Shown here: positions 44,333 through 52,506 of the stretch, piece after piece
How positions within the stretch are numbered: the first letter of the stretch is position 1
How the letters are laid out: every line of letters begins with the position of its first letter
Assembly: GCF_012070565.1 (NCBI RefSeq)
Contig: NZ_JAAQRO010000030.1
Location: 62,001-126,000 of the forward strand
Direction: 5' to 3'
Length of the DNA stretch: 64,000 nt
Source: Anaerosporobacter faecicola
Lineage (GTDB): Bacteria > Bacillota > Clostridia > Lachnospirales > Lachnospiraceae
Translations under genes and position numbers: made by a program
Notes under the pieces: model-generated
What the model saw: the letters and a program-made list of their open reading frames with translations, nothing else
What the model was told of the DNA's origin: nothing
Database searches by the model: none

Positions 44333-45001
44333 TTATTGAAAACCATAAAGCCATTCATATTCACTATTAAATATCTCTCGACTGTTGTCAGTATAAATTA
44401 ATGGATTACGACGTTTTTTGCTATTTTTTATCTTGTAATACTCATTAACATTATCAGAAAGCATATCCCATATATGACAGTCGTCTTTAGTGTCACTATA
44501 ATATGATTTTCTTTCAAAAGTATTGATCCTTTTTATCGCTGCGTCTTTAGATACATAAAATACTCCTAAAATATCATTTACACTAACTTCACCGTAAATA
44601 CATTCCATTTTGTAAATAACATATTCTGGCATAATTAACTGAGCAGCAAAGAAGTGTGCTTCAATTTCTTCTTTTTCGGTATCTTGTGTATGCCCCATAT
44701 AAATATGCCCTATTTCATGTGCGATAGTCCAGTTAATACGTGACTTACATAGTTCTTTGTTATAAAGTACTATGTACATACTGTCCTCTGGCAGTATTAT
44801 TGTATAACCATCAACAAGTTTACCATTTTGATAGAAATCAGTAATTGGCTTGTTTACAGTTTTGGTATAATCTTGAATTGAATAGAAAAATATATTCTTA
44901 TCATACAGTAGCTTCATTACATTAATTTTTGAAGATCTCAATTTCTGTTTTGCAAGAAGCTCTGTTGCGTTTTTTTGACAATTAAAAAAATCAATGTACA
45001 A
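44333..45001 (-). CDS. ImmA/IrrE-family metallopeptidase
   Basis: 222 residues with the zinc site HEIGHIYMGH. ImmA-type proteases cleave the partner repressor (ImmR in ICEBs1) when induction is signalled. It is encoded 13 bp after the CI-type repressor gene in one operon, exactly the immR-immA layout, so this prophage is probably induced by repressor proteolysis rather than RecA autocleavage. Confidence 0.88.
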   Translation of the reverse strand: MYIDFFNCQKNATELLAKQKLRSSKINVMKLLYDKNIFFYSIQDYTKTVNKPITDFYQNGKLVDGYTIILPEDSMYIVLYNKELCKSRINWTIAHEIGHIYMGHTQDTEKEEIEAHFFAAQLIMPEYVIYKMECIYGEVSVNDILGVFYVSKDAAIKRINTFERKSYYSDTKDDCHIWDMLSDNVNEYYKIKNSKKRRNPLIYTDNSREIFNSEYEWLYGFQ

Positions 45002-45014
45002 CTGTTTCCCTCCC

Positions 45015-45377
45015 TCATTTTAACCCCTTAGCTTTTAAAAATATATCAATAGAATTTTTAAAGTTATTTATTAGTGCTTCTTTTTCTTCTTCTGAGACAT
45101 CTTCCATACTTCTACAAAGAACTAGCATCTCACGTTCCATCTTATCCTTAGCAGCATAGTCATTATTATTATCTTCTTTCTCACCATCTTTTCCATTAAT
45201 AAGATAATCAACTGATACATTAAAGTAATCAGCTATTTTTTGCAATTTGTCCTGTTTTGGAACATATTTTCCTTGCTTCCACGATGTCAATGTAGCTGTA
45301 GTTATGCCTGTGTCTTTTGCCACTTTGTATGCTGTTATCCCCCTACTTTTAAGCAATTTTTCAAATATTTCATACAT
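45015..45377 (-). CDS. XRE-family phage repressor (CI/ImmR-like)
   Basis: 120 residues. Helix-turn-helix at about 1-60 (ITAYKVAKDTGITTATLTSW, then KQGKYVPKQDKLQKIADYF), then an acidic linker and a short helical C-terminus with no LexA-type protease domain. It keeps the lytic genes silent. Its DNA-binding half is nearly the same as that of the Cro-like protein encoded in the opposite direction 211 bp away. AAGGAGTAAT precedes ATG. Confidence 0.9.
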   Translation of the reverse strand: MYEIFEKLLKSRGITAYKVAKDTGITTATLTSWKQGKYVPKQDKLQKIADYFNVSVDYLINGKDGEKEDNNNDYAAKDKMEREMLVLCRSMEDVSEEEKEALINNFKNSIDIFLKAKGLK

Positions 45378-45437
45378 AATTATTACTCCTTCTTGCTAAT
45401 ATTTTAAAATAAGTTAGAAAAATTACTCAAAATTATG

Positions 45438-45564
45438 TTGACACACTTAGAAAACTATGCTAATATACATACATAGCTTAGATAACTAAGTTAAACATAA
45501 CTTTGATTTCTTAAATAACTTTGTTTGGCAATATAAGTATATAAGGAATCTTAGCTAATGTCAA
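45438..45564. promoter_or_regulatory. Lysis-lysogeny control region: face-to-face promoters and three operator-like boxes
   Basis: Rightward promoter: TTGACA 45438-45443, 17 bp, TAATAT 45461-45466. Leftward promoter (minus strand): TTGACA 45564-45559, 17 bp, TATACT 45541-45536. Boxes CTTAGAAAACTATG (45446), CTTAGATAACTAAG (45477) and CTTAAATAACTTTG (45510) are 31 and 33 bp apart. The first fills the rightward promoter spacer. The two start sites point at each other, so the transcripts overlap for roughly 55 bp. Confidence 0.75.
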
Positions 45565-45588
45565 GCGTTTTTTAAGGGGGGTGATATA

Positions 45589-45777
45589 TTGTATAAAAAA
45601 TTCGAAGAATTATTGCTTAAAAAAGGCGTAACAGCTTACAAAGTGAGCAAATCAACTGGTATTGCTACAGCTACACTAACAGCGTGGAAGCAAGGAAAAT
45701 ATACTCCTAAAGCAGATAAATTGCAAAAAATAGCTGAGTATTTTGGAGTTGCTATTGAATATTTCCTTACAGAATAG
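45589..45777 (+). CDS. Cro-like XRE-family regulator
   Basis: 62 residues, a bare helix-turn-helix (VTAYKVSKSTGIATATLTAW, then KQGKYTPKADKLQKIAEYF). It starts at TTG 45589 behind AAGGGGGGTG. It is the first rightward gene and probably opposes the repressor at the shared operators. Its recognition region is almost identical to that of the repressor, as expected if both read the same boxes. Confidence 0.85.
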   Translation: MYKKFEELLLKKGVTAYKVSKSTGIATATLTAWKQGKYTPKADKLQKIAEYFGVAIEYFLTE

Positions 45778-45787
45778 GAGGTACATA

Positions 45788-46429
45788 ATGAAAACAGAGA
45801 TATGGAACGGTTATCAAATCCGATTTGTTGAGAAAGACGGAGAGTGGTGGGCAGTAGCTAAAGACATTACCGATGCTTTAGGTTTTAGAGACGCGAATGT
45901 TGCTACAAGAAAAATGCCTGATAAATACAAGGGTACGCACAAAGTACGTATCACATCAGATAAGGCGAAATCCCCAGAAACACAAGAAATGATAGTTCTC
46001 AATGAAAAAGGTCTATATCGACTAATCATGAGAAGCAACAAGCCAGAAGCAGAGGAATTTCAAGACTGGGTATATGAAATGCTCAAACAACTTCGACAGT
46101 CAACTGGTTTAGAGGGATTCCAAGTATTCCGTATGCTAGATAAGGAGCACCAGAAAGAAGCAATGGCAAAACTTAAACAGTCCTTAAAGAATCCAGTGCA
46201 AGTTAGCTTTATAAAGGCTAATACAATAACAAACAAGGCAATATCAACTAAATATGGTTATCCTAAGATGATTAAAAAGGCAGATATGACACCCAAAATG
46301 CTAGTTGAAAGGCAAGAGGTGCTTGATTGTACTGTTGAGTTGATGGGAGTTAAGGAAAAGTATGGACTAGATTTTTCCGTTAGCGACGAAGTTAACAAAG
46401 TTGTTACAAAACAGACACAAACAGCATGA
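45788..46429 (+). CDS. BRO-N domain phage antirepressor
   Basis: 213 residues. The N-terminal BRO domain (about 1-100) has WWAVAKDITDALGFRDA, KMPDKYKG and VLNEKGLYRLIMRSNKPEA. The C-terminal half is a helical region (TPKMLVERQEVLDCTVEL) with no family I recognise. ATG 45788 follows GGAGGTACATA, 10 bp after the cro stop. Such proteins lift repression or act as DNA-binding switches; exact role inferred. Confidence 0.85.
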   Translation: MKTEIWNGYQIRFVEKDGEWWAVAKDITDALGFRDANVATRKMPDKYKGTHKVRITSDKAKSPETQEMIVLNEKGLYRLIMRSNKPEAEEFQDWVYEMLKQLRQSTGLEGFQVFRMLDKEHQKEAMAKLKQSLKNPVQVSFIKANTITNKAISTKYGYPKMIKKADMTPKMLVERQEVLDCTVELMGVKEKYGLDFSVSDEVNKVVTKQTQTA

Positions 46430-46451
46430 TGAAAGGTCGTGAACAGTCCAT

Positions 46452-46619
46452 ATGGAAGAAAAAATATTAAGTGTTATTGAGTATCTCAGAGAAAATTATC
46501 AAGCAAGCAAAGATATATGTGGAGAAGAAGACAACATTAACACAATTCCATCTAAAGAAGCATACAAGAACATGCTAGCAATCTACAGTGAATTAAAGTC
46601 AATAGGAATTATCAAGTGA
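46452..46619 (+). CDS. Small early phage protein, unknown
   Basis: 55 residues (MEEKILSVIEYLRENYQASK ... SELKSIGIIK), acidic and helical. The ribosome site (GAAAGG, about 12 bp away) is weak, but the gene fills the gap between two well-supported genes on the same strand. Confidence 0.55.
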   Translation: MEEKILSVIEYLRENYQASKDICGEEDNINTIPSKEAYKNMLAIYSELKSIGIIK

Positions 46620-46655
46620 TATTGCATACTTGGAAACTGCGTAAGGAGGGATGCT

Positions 46656-46844
46656 ATGCAAGCATTAACCGTAAATGAGCTTTCAGATAAATTCTCGATG
46701 TCTAGGAATCAGATAATAGAGATATGTAAAACAAAAGGTAGTCCAGCATTCAAGAAGGGCGTAGGGAAAACTAGTCCTTGGCTATGTTTCCCAGACAAGT
46801 TTGAAATTTTTTTGAAACAATTATCTGAAAAATACAAAGGGTAG
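46656..46844 (+). CDS. Small helix-turn-helix protein (excisionase/MerR-like)
   Basis: 62 residues with TVNELSDKFSMSRNQIIEIC and SPWLCFPDKFEIFLKQL, the winged-helix shape of phage excisionases and DNA-binding accessory proteins. TAAGGAGG precedes ATG. It could be the Xis partner of the integrase, but that is only a guess from fold and size. Confidence 0.65.
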   Translation: MQALTVNELSDKFSMSRNQIIEICKTKGSPAFKKGVGKTSPWLCFPDKFEIFLKQLSEKYKG

Positions 46845-46856
46845 AAAGGAGATCAT

Positions 46857-46994
46857 ATGAACGAAAAACAAAAAATAACTGCTCCAACTAAAGATAAGCA
46901 AGAGCAGTTAATAAAAAAAGGTAATACAGAAGTAGTTATTTCTGCTGATTCAGTAACTGTAAAAGCAGAAAAAATCACTATTCAGGAATGCTAA
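46857..46994 (+). CDS. Small phage protein, unknown
   Basis: 45 residues (MNEKQKITAPTKDKQEQLIK ... VKAEKITIQEC), lysine-rich. A perfect GAAAGGAGATCAT stands before ATG. Its last 17 bp overlap the end of a leftward small gene. Confidence 0.6.
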   Translation: MNEKQKITAPTKDKQEQLIKKGNTEVVISADSVTVKAEKITIQEC

Positions 46995-47187
46995 ATGTTC
47001 CATCGTTGTTGTTAATCATTGGAGAACTAGTTTGTATTTTTACTTCATCGGCTTTTTGAATCATTTTTAATACAAAACCATTTGGATATGTATTAGTGGT
47101 AATTATACAATCATCAGTTTGGATAACATCAACTTTTATGTCACTAAGTTTTATATTTGGTGGATTTATTATTTTGAATTCACTCAT
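46978..47187 (-). CDS. Small leftward phage protein, unknown
   Basis: 69 residues, beta-rich (MSEFKIINPPNIKLSDIKVD ... NNNDGTFSIPE). AAAGGAG lies 8 bp before ATG on the minus strand. It is one of only two leftward genes inside the rightward early region, and so may be expressed in the lysogen. Confidence 0.65.
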   Translation of the reverse strand: MSEFKIINPPNIKLSDIKVDVIQTDDCIITTNTYPNGFVLKMIQKADEVKIQTSSPMINNNDGTFSIPE

Positions 47188-47275
47188 AGATTTTCTCCTT
47201 TCATATGTATTCCGATGGCAGTCGGTACTTACATTATAGGAGAAAAACCAATTTATTACAAGAAAGGAAGATCAT

Positions 47276-47974
47276 ATGAATCAATTAACAATTTTCGAAA
47301 ATCAAGAGTTTGGACAAGTCCGAACAGTAACTATTAACGAGGAACCTTATTTTGTTGGTAAAGATGTAACAAATGCTCTTGGGTTTAAAGATTCTGTTAA
47401 TGCTTTAAAGCAACATGTTGAATCAGATGATATGGCGAAACACCACCTCACAGATTCGCTTGGAAGATTGCAAGAAACAACGGTAATCAACGAAAGCGGA
47501 ATGTACGCATTAATCTTTGGCAGTAAATTAGAATCAGCAAAAAGATTTAAGAAGTGGGTAACCAGTGAAGTATTACCTAGCATTCGCAAAACTGGTACAT
47601 ATCAAAAGCCACTGACACCACAAGAAATCATGAGAGAGCAGTTGTCAATGATCGACAACGTATCTGATCGTGTCACAGTATTAGAAAACAACATGACAAT
47701 TGATTATGGTCAACAGCTTCAACTTGAAAGACTTGTAAATAAGCAGGTAACAGATGTACTTGGTGGCAAAAACTCGGAAGCTTATAAGGAAATAAGCAAA
47801 AAAGTATTTAAGGAGATTGGTAGAGACATTAAGAATTACTTTAATGTTAATAGCCGAAACAATATTGCTGTTATCGACTTTGAAAAGGCTAGAGAGTTTA
47901 TATGGAACTGGAAACCTTGCTATACTACACAGTTGACTATCAATGATTGCAACGCACAAATGCGTATGAATTAG
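47276..47974 (+). CDS. Phage antirepressor, BRO-N plus ORF6C-type C-terminal domain
   Basis: 232 residues. BRO-N at about 1-110 (YFVGKDVTNALGFKDSVNAL, ESGMYALIFGSKLESAKRFK), then a linker and a C-terminal domain (about 145-225; VTDVLGGKNSEAYKEIS, VFKEIGRDIKNYFNV) of the ORF6C type. This is the second antirepressor-like gene of the prophage. AAAGGAAG precedes ATG. Confidence 0.85.
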   Translation: MNQLTIFENQEFGQVRTVTINEEPYFVGKDVTNALGFKDSVNALKQHVESDDMAKHHLTDSLGRLQETTVINESGMYALIFGSKLESAKRFKKWVTSEVLPSIRKTGTYQKPLTPQEIMREQLSMIDNVSDRVTVLENNMTIDYGQQLQLERLVNKQVTDVLGGKNSEAYKEISKKVFKEIGRDIKNYFNVNSRNNIAVIDFEKAREFIWNWKPCYTTQLTINDCNAQMRMN

Positions 47975-47986
47975 GGAGACAAGCCT

Positions 47987-48187
47987 ATGAAAGTAAAAAC
48001 AGAACGGTTTATCCATCGCGCAAGCATCTTAATTGTAATTATGCTATTTGTACTGTCATACGGTACACTCGGAGCTTTAGAACAAGAAAACATTGAATTG
48101 ATGGTAGCAACACGGAGGTTGGTAATATTTATCCCAATTATTATCTTTGGTAGCTGTGTAGCTTACTTAACTAGAGAGGAGCGATAA
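47987..48187 (+). CDS. Small two-helix membrane protein
   Basis: 66 residues with membrane segments at about 12-30 and 42-62 and a basic N-terminus. AGGGAGACAAGCCT precedes ATG. No family recognised; small membrane proteins in this position are common in lysogenic phages. Confidence 0.65.
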   Translation: MKVKTERFIHRASILIVIMLFVLSYGTLGALEQENIELMVATRRLVIFIPIIIFGSCVAYLTREER

Positions 48188-48188
48188 C

Positions 48189-48479
48189 ATGAAAACAACA
48201 AATTTTAGTAATTTATCTGAACAAGACAAAGATTTAGTAGTTGGACTTTATCAAAGAGGTGTAAAGAACAAAGACATCATTGGTATTACTAAGGTATCAG
48301 AAAAATGTATCTATGCAATCTTAAAAGAAAAAGGAATCAAAAAGAAAACAGAGTTGCAAAAAGAAGCAATGGAAACTAACAACACCAATAAAGAAGATAC
48401 CCAAGAAGATACAGAGTTGTATGCAATATCAAAAAAACTTGATATTATCATCGACATGCTTCGTATTCGAAATGGGTGA
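48189..48479 (+). CDS. Small helix-turn-helix phage protein
   Basis: 96 residues. A resolvase-like helix-turn-helix at about 10-50 (LVVGLYQRGVKNKDIIGITK, VSEKCIYAILKEKGI), an acidic linker, and a C-terminal helix (ISKKLDIIIDMLRI). AGAGGAGCGATAAC precedes ATG. Probably DNA-binding; role unknown. Confidence 0.65.
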   Translation: MKTTNFSNLSEQDKDLVVGLYQRGVKNKDIIGITKVSEKCIYAILKEKGIKKKTELQKEAMETNNTNKEDTQEDTELYAISKKLDIIIDMLRIRNG

Positions 48480-48483
48480 TAAC

Positions 48484-48567
48484 ATGCTAAATGCTTTTAC
48501 ATTTGTATCACTGGTAGTATGCACCATCTTAATTATCAAATACGGAGTAAGGGAGGTAAGAGAGTGA
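48484..48567 (+). CDS. Tiny membrane peptide
   Basis: 27 residues (MLNAFTFVSLVVCTILIIKY then GVREVRE), one membrane helix with a charged tail. It overlaps the GTG of the next gene by 4 bp. The ribosome site is poor (GGGTGATAAC), so support comes mainly from the fit between neighbours. Confidence 0.4.
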   Translation: MLNAFTFVSLVVCTILIIKYGVREVRE

Positions 48568-48842
48568 GCATTAGTAAAGCAAGTAAGATGAACGGTATTG
48601 CAAACCAGTTACATAACAAAAAGCCTGCTGATTGCGGTTATGGTAGCAAACAGAACAACGTCGGAATATTTGGAAACGGTCAAGAGTTTAGAAAAGCACT
48701 TAAAGAAGCACTTGAGAAAGGAAATAAAAAGCAAGAGTGGAATGAAAGAATCACAGAAGTACTAAGAGAAATTCCAGATCATGAAGGCTACTTACTTGTA
48801 CGAAAGGCATTCATCGAATGCGGACTAAGAAAAGAATCCTAA
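48564..48842 (+). CDS. Small phage protein, unknown
   Basis: 92 residues, basic. GTG 48564 sits 6 bp after AAGGGAGGT and gives VSISKASKMNGIANQLHNKK. A charged helix (FRKALKEALEKGNKKQEW) follows. No family recognised. Confidence 0.6.
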   Translation: MSISKASKMNGIANQLHNKKPADCGYGSKQNNVGIFGNGQEFRKALKEALEKGNKKQEWNERITEVLREIPDHEGYLLVRKAFIECGLRKES

Positions 48843-48921
48843 GGAACCGCCATTCCAAAGGATTCAGCAACTAAACAAAATATTCAAGGTGAGAATATCA
48901 CAAACGGAGGTAAATGTCAAC

Positions 48922-49080
48922 ATGTTGCAGATAGTTGGTTGCGATGATATTACATGCAAGCACAATCGAGACGGTAATAAATGCATGTGCTGTATACCTA
49001 ATCATGAGGTAGTAACTGTTAACAACAAAACATACAACGTGTGTGTTTCATATGAAGATAACAGGGAGGAAGAACATTGA
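48922..49080 (+). CDS. Small cysteine-rich phage protein
   Basis: 52 residues with CDDITCKHNRDGNKCMCC, four to five cysteines and a histidine that could bind zinc. GGAGG is 11 bp before ATG 48922. A longer frame starts at 48889 without a site. Confidence 0.6.
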   Translation: MLQIVGCDDITCKHNRDGNKCMCCIPNHEVVTVNNKTYNVCVSYEDNREEEH

Positions 49081-49244
49081 AAACAGTAATAGCAAACTTA
49101 AGTGGTAAGCTAACACATGAAGATATGTGCGACCTGTCAAGATTACTTGTTAAGGCAGGATACGCAGCCGTGATAAGAGATAAAGAAGTAAAGAGCAAGA
49201 AATTAAAATGCGTAGTGTTTGGTGGTGAAGATGATGTTGTTTGA
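49077..49244 (+). CDS. Small phage protein, unknown
   Basis: 55 residues starting at TTG 49077, overlapping the previous stop by 4 bp, behind GGGAGGAAG. Sequence LTHEDMCDLSRLLVKAGYAA and VIRDKEVKSKKLKCVVFGG suggests a small alpha/beta fold. No family recognised. Confidence 0.55.
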   Translation: MKTVIANLSGKLTHEDMCDLSRLLVKAGYAAVIRDKEVKSKKLKCVVFGGEDDVV

Positions 49245-49389
49245 TAACGTAGATTTATTCGAACAGCACGACCAACAGAAAGAAAAAGATATGGAATATT
49301 ACAACAGATTTGGAACTGATAGATGCAAGCTAGGGCACAAAGACGAGTGCCTAGAAGAAATGGGGGAAGAAGATGGCAACATTATATGA
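49231..49389 (+). CDS. Small phage protein, unknown
   Basis: 52 residues, acidic (MMLFDNVDLFEQHDQQKEKD ... CKLGHKDECLEEMGEEDG). It overlaps both neighbours (14 and 17 bp), consistent with coupled translation. No family recognised. Confidence 0.5.
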   Translation: MMLFDNVDLFEQHDQQKEKDMEYYNRFGTDRCKLGHKDECLEEMGEEDGNII

Positions 49390-49852
49390 TTTAACAGGTG
49401 AGGTATTACAACTATACCAGATGATGCAAGATGGTGATATTGAAGAAGATGTATTTAAGGACACATTGGAATCGGTTGAGGGAGATATTGAATTTAAGTG
49501 CGACAGTTATTGCAAGGTAATTAACTCTATAAATTCTGAAAGCGATTCTTTGCAAAAGGAAATTGATCGTTTAAAAGCAAGACAAACAAGCCTTGACAAT
49601 AACGTAAAACGTATGAAATCAGCACTTCAAACCATGCTAGAAGTTACAGAAAAACAAAAGGTAAAAACACCGCTGTTTACTGTGTCATTACGCAAGACAC
49701 CTGCAAAACTTGTTGTAACTGGTGAAGTACCAAGCGAGTACATGATTCCACAGGACCCTAAAGTTGACAATTCAAGAATCAAAGAGATTTTAAAAACACA
49801 GGAATTAGAGTTTGCACACTTGGAGCAATCACAAACATTACAGATAAGGTAA
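49373..49852 (+). CDS. Gp157-family phage protein (Siphovirus)
   Basis: 159 residues of the Gp157 family, linked to phage resistance/recombination modules of Streptococcus phages. LYDLTGEVLQLYQMMQDGDI, a coiled coil (about 55-90), and the conserved end DPKVDNSRIKEILK are visible. GGGGGAAGAAG precedes ATG. It lies directly upstream of the ERF annealase, the usual pairing. Confidence 0.85.
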   Translation: MATLYDLTGEVLQLYQMMQDGDIEEDVFKDTLESVEGDIEFKCDSYCKVINSINSESDSLQKEIDRLKARQTSLDNNVKRMKSALQTMLEVTEKQKVKTPLFTVSLRKTPAKLVVTGEVPSEYMIPQDPKVDNSRIKEILKTQELEFAHLEQSQTLQIR

Positions 49853-49861
49853 GGTGATCCA

Positions 49862-50413
49862 ATGAATATCTATGAAAAACTGCTAAAAATACAGGTTGAG
49901 TTGAAAGCACCTAAGAACCAGTACAACTCATTCGGTAAATACAATTATAGAAGCTGTGAAGACATATTAGAAGGCGTAAAACCATTACTAAAAGAAGTTA
50001 ATGCTGTACTTACTGTTAATGACACCATAGAGTACATAGACGGCAGACATTATGTAAAAGCAACAGCAACCATTATCGATTGTGAAACATCAGATAAGAT
50101 CGAAAATACTGCATATGCAAGAGAGGAAGAATCAAAAAAAGGAATGGATTCTAGCCAAGTTACCGGAGCTACTAGCTCATACGCTCGTAAATATGCTTTA
50201 AATGGATTGTTTTGTATTGATGATGTGAAAGACGCTGACAGCATGGACAATTCAAATAAGCAAGGGAAAGAACCTCATGTATGTGCAAAGTGCGGAAAAG
50301 AAATAAAAGGATTTACTAGCCAAGGAAAAACTTACACAGATGAACAGGCTTGGGATTTTGCACTTAAGAGAGGAAACGGACAAGCACTTTGCGGATACTG
50401 TGCTAAGAAGTAG
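49862..50413 (+). CDS. ERF-family single-strand annealing protein
   Basis: 183 residues. ERF core at about 1-130 (PKNQYNSFGKYNYRSCEDIL, SSQVTGATSSYARKYALNGL), then a C-terminal zinc finger CAKCGKEI ... CGYCAKK. ERF proteins anneal complementary strands in phage recombination. It works with the neighbouring Gp157, HNH and RusA genes. Confidence 0.9.
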   Translation: MNIYEKLLKIQVELKAPKNQYNSFGKYNYRSCEDILEGVKPLLKEVNAVLTVNDTIEYIDGRHYVKATATIIDCETSDKIENTAYAREEESKKGMDSSQVTGATSSYARKYALNGLFCIDDVKDADSMDNSNKQGKEPHVCAKCGKEIKGFTSQGKTYTDEQAWDFALKRGNGQALCGYCAKK

Positions 50414-50421
50414 GTGATTGA

Positions 50422-51075
50422 ATGTATGTACTGGCAAAGTTAACAGGCTACAGAGTAAATCAAGAAGGCACAGAACTAAAGGTATTCATTCCTAACATAA
50501 ACCTTCAAGAATCTATAGAAACCAAGAAGATGCGAAATGCAGGAATATGGCTTGATGATGGCAGACACATAAGCGCAGAGCAGAGAAAGAAAGCATATGC
50601 AACTATAGCAGATATATCAAGACATACTGGATACTTGCCAGAGGAAGCAAAAGAGTGGTTGAAGTATTTACACATTGCACGTACTGGTTGCGATTACTTT
50701 TCATTGTCCACATGCACCATGGATACTGCAAGGGAGTTTATCAATACGCTCATGGAGTTTGCCATAGAACATGGTGTGATTTTAGAAGATTTAGGAGTAA
50801 ACCGAACAGACGATGTATCGAAGTATCTGTATTATTGCATAAAACATAGAGTGTGTGCTGTATGTGGTAAACCACTATCAGATATACACCACTGCGAAGG
50901 ATCCAGAGTTGGCATGGGTAACAATCGAAACAGAGTTGATAACAAAGGAAGATTGCTTATAAGCCTGTGTAGAGAACACCATACAATATGTCACAACGAT
51001 GAACTAAAGTTTTTTGAAAAGAATCATGTTTACGGAATCGTGTATAACGATGAAATAGGCGTAGAGGTAAGTTAG
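50422..51075 (+). CDS. HNHc_6-type nuclease, phage recombination
   Basis: 217 residues. The N-terminal ~135 residues form a phage-specific domain (ISAEQRKKAYATIADISRHT). The C-terminal HNH nuclease has CAVC (145-148), DIHHCEGSRVGMG, SLCREHHTICHN. Genes of this type lie beside ERF/Sak annealases and probably supply the nuclease. Its stop is followed by ~195 bp without a gene (GGGGAGTGTGGCAGCTCCCC hairpin near its end). Confidence 0.82.
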   Translation: MYVLAKLTGYRVNQEGTELKVFIPNINLQESIETKKMRNAGIWLDDGRHISAEQRKKAYATIADISRHTGYLPEEAKEWLKYLHIARTGCDYFSLSTCTMDTAREFINTLMEFAIEHGVILEDLGVNRTDDVSKYLYYCIKHRVCAVCGKPLSDIHHCEGSRVGMGNNRNRVDNKGRLLISLCREHHTICHNDELKFFEKNHVYGIVYNDEIGVEVS

Positions 51076-51271
51076 ATATACAAATTCTCTACCTCAAACA
51101 ATTACCCGCCTAGAAATCGATTGTACGAGGTCGAGGACGTATATAAATGTAACTCATTAACCACATAATGCGTAAGCACTATGCACCAAGGATTTTAGAT
51201 ATATCACAGTATTAAAACTCCTTATCCTGGGGAGTGTGGCAGCTCCCCTATGAAAAGAAAGGCGGAAACGC

Positions 51272-51706
51272 ATGACAATAGATTTTACTATACCAGGAAA
51301 CCCACAAGGGAAGGCAAGAGCAAGAACATTTTATAATACAAGAGTTAAACATATGAGTAGCATTACACCAGAAAAAACTGTTTTGTATGAAAACTTGATT
51401 AAGACTAGATGCTTGGAAGCTTTAGAACACCAAACATTGCCATTTACAATATTTGAAGGGCCTCTTGATGTAACAATAAAGTGCTTCTTTGCTCCACCAA
51501 AAAGTACTTCTAAGAAAGTAAGAAAGAAGATGCTTGATTCAGAGATCCTTCCAACAAAGAAACCTGATATTGATAATATATGTAAGGTTGTACTTGATGC
51601 ACTTAACGGTATTGCTTACAAAGATGATACACAAGTAGTACAGCTGCAAATGGAGAAACTTTATAACGATGAACCTTATGTAAGAGTTTGGATTAGCGAA
51701 ATGTAG
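51272..51706 (+). CDS. RusA-family Holliday-junction resolvase
   Basis: 144 residues. FTIPGNPQGKARARTF near the start and the catalytic acids D99 and D101 in KKPDIDNICKVVLDALNG, followed by YKDDTQV. It resolves branched recombination intermediates. GAAAGGCGG precedes ATG. Confidence 0.92.
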   Translation: MTIDFTIPGNPQGKARARTFYNTRVKHMSSITPEKTVLYENLIKTRCLEALEHQTLPFTIFEGPLDVTIKCFFAPPKSTSKKVRKKMLDSEILPTKKPDIDNICKVVLDALNGIAYKDDTQVVQLQMEKLYNDEPYVRVWISEM

Positions 51707-51714
51707 GTGATTAT

Positions 51715-52506
51715 ATGGCAGATGTTAAATGGATAAAGGTTGTTACGGATATCTTCGACGATGAAAAGATGTTACTAATTGACGCAATGCCTTGCTCTGA
51801 CACGATCATAACAATCTGGTTCAAACTGCTTTGTTTAGCAGGCAAAACAAACAATGATGGAGTATTTTTATTGTCAGATAAAATTGCTTACACAGATGAA
51901 ATGCTAAGCGCAGTATTCAGAAGAGAAGTACCAGACGTAAGAATGGCTTTAGAAAAGTTCGAGCAACTTGGAATGGTAGAGATAATTGACAATACTATAA
52001 CAATTCCAAACTGGAACAAGTACCAAACGTTGGATTCATACGACAAAAAGAAAGAGAGAGATAGGCTGTATCAGCAAGAAAGAAGAGCTAGACAAAAGCA
52101 ACTTATCGAAGAAAAATCGTCTGACAATCGTCTGACAACCGACGATTCATCGTCATGCGTCGCTGTTTCAGAAGAAGAAATAGAAAAAGAAAAAGAAGAA
52201 GATATAGATAAAGATATAAAGAAAAAAACAAAGAAACTCGCTACCGCTCAAACATATTTCCCTAATGATGAAAAACTCAACTCTACATTTATTGAATTTA
52301 TCAAAATGCGAAAGAGCATTAAGAATGGGAAAATGACAGAACGAGCAATAACGATGATGATTAACAAACTTAACAAGTATGACAACGATACGGCAATAGC
52401 AATGTTGGAAAAATCAATATTGAATAACTGGAAAGACGTATATGGACCTGATGGAAATGTAGGCAAGCAACAAAGCAATCAAGGAATAGATTGGAGCAAG
52501 GTATGA
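51715..52506 (+). CDS. Phage replisome organizer (N-terminal Phage_rep_org_N)
   Basis: 263 residues. A winged-helix origin-binding domain at about 1-120 (WIKVVTDIFDDEKMLLIDAM, IWFKLLCLAGKTN), a charged linker full of Glu/Lys (about 150-175), and a C-terminal helical domain (about 180-255). It starts phage replication by binding the origin, which is often inside this gene. The ATG of the next gene overlaps its stop (ATGA). Confidence 0.87.
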   Translation: MADVKWIKVVTDIFDDEKMLLIDAMPCSDTIITIWFKLLCLAGKTNNDGVFLLSDKIAYTDEMLSAVFRREVPDVRMALEKFEQLGMVEIIDNTITIPNWNKYQTLDSYDKKKERDRLYQQERRARQKQLIEEKSSDNRLTTDDSSSCVAVSEEEIEKEKEEDIDKDIKKKTKKLATAQTYFPNDEKLNSTFIEFIKMRKSIKNGKMTERAITMMINKLNKYDNDTAIAMLEKSILNNWKDVYGPDGNVGKQQSNQGIDWSKV

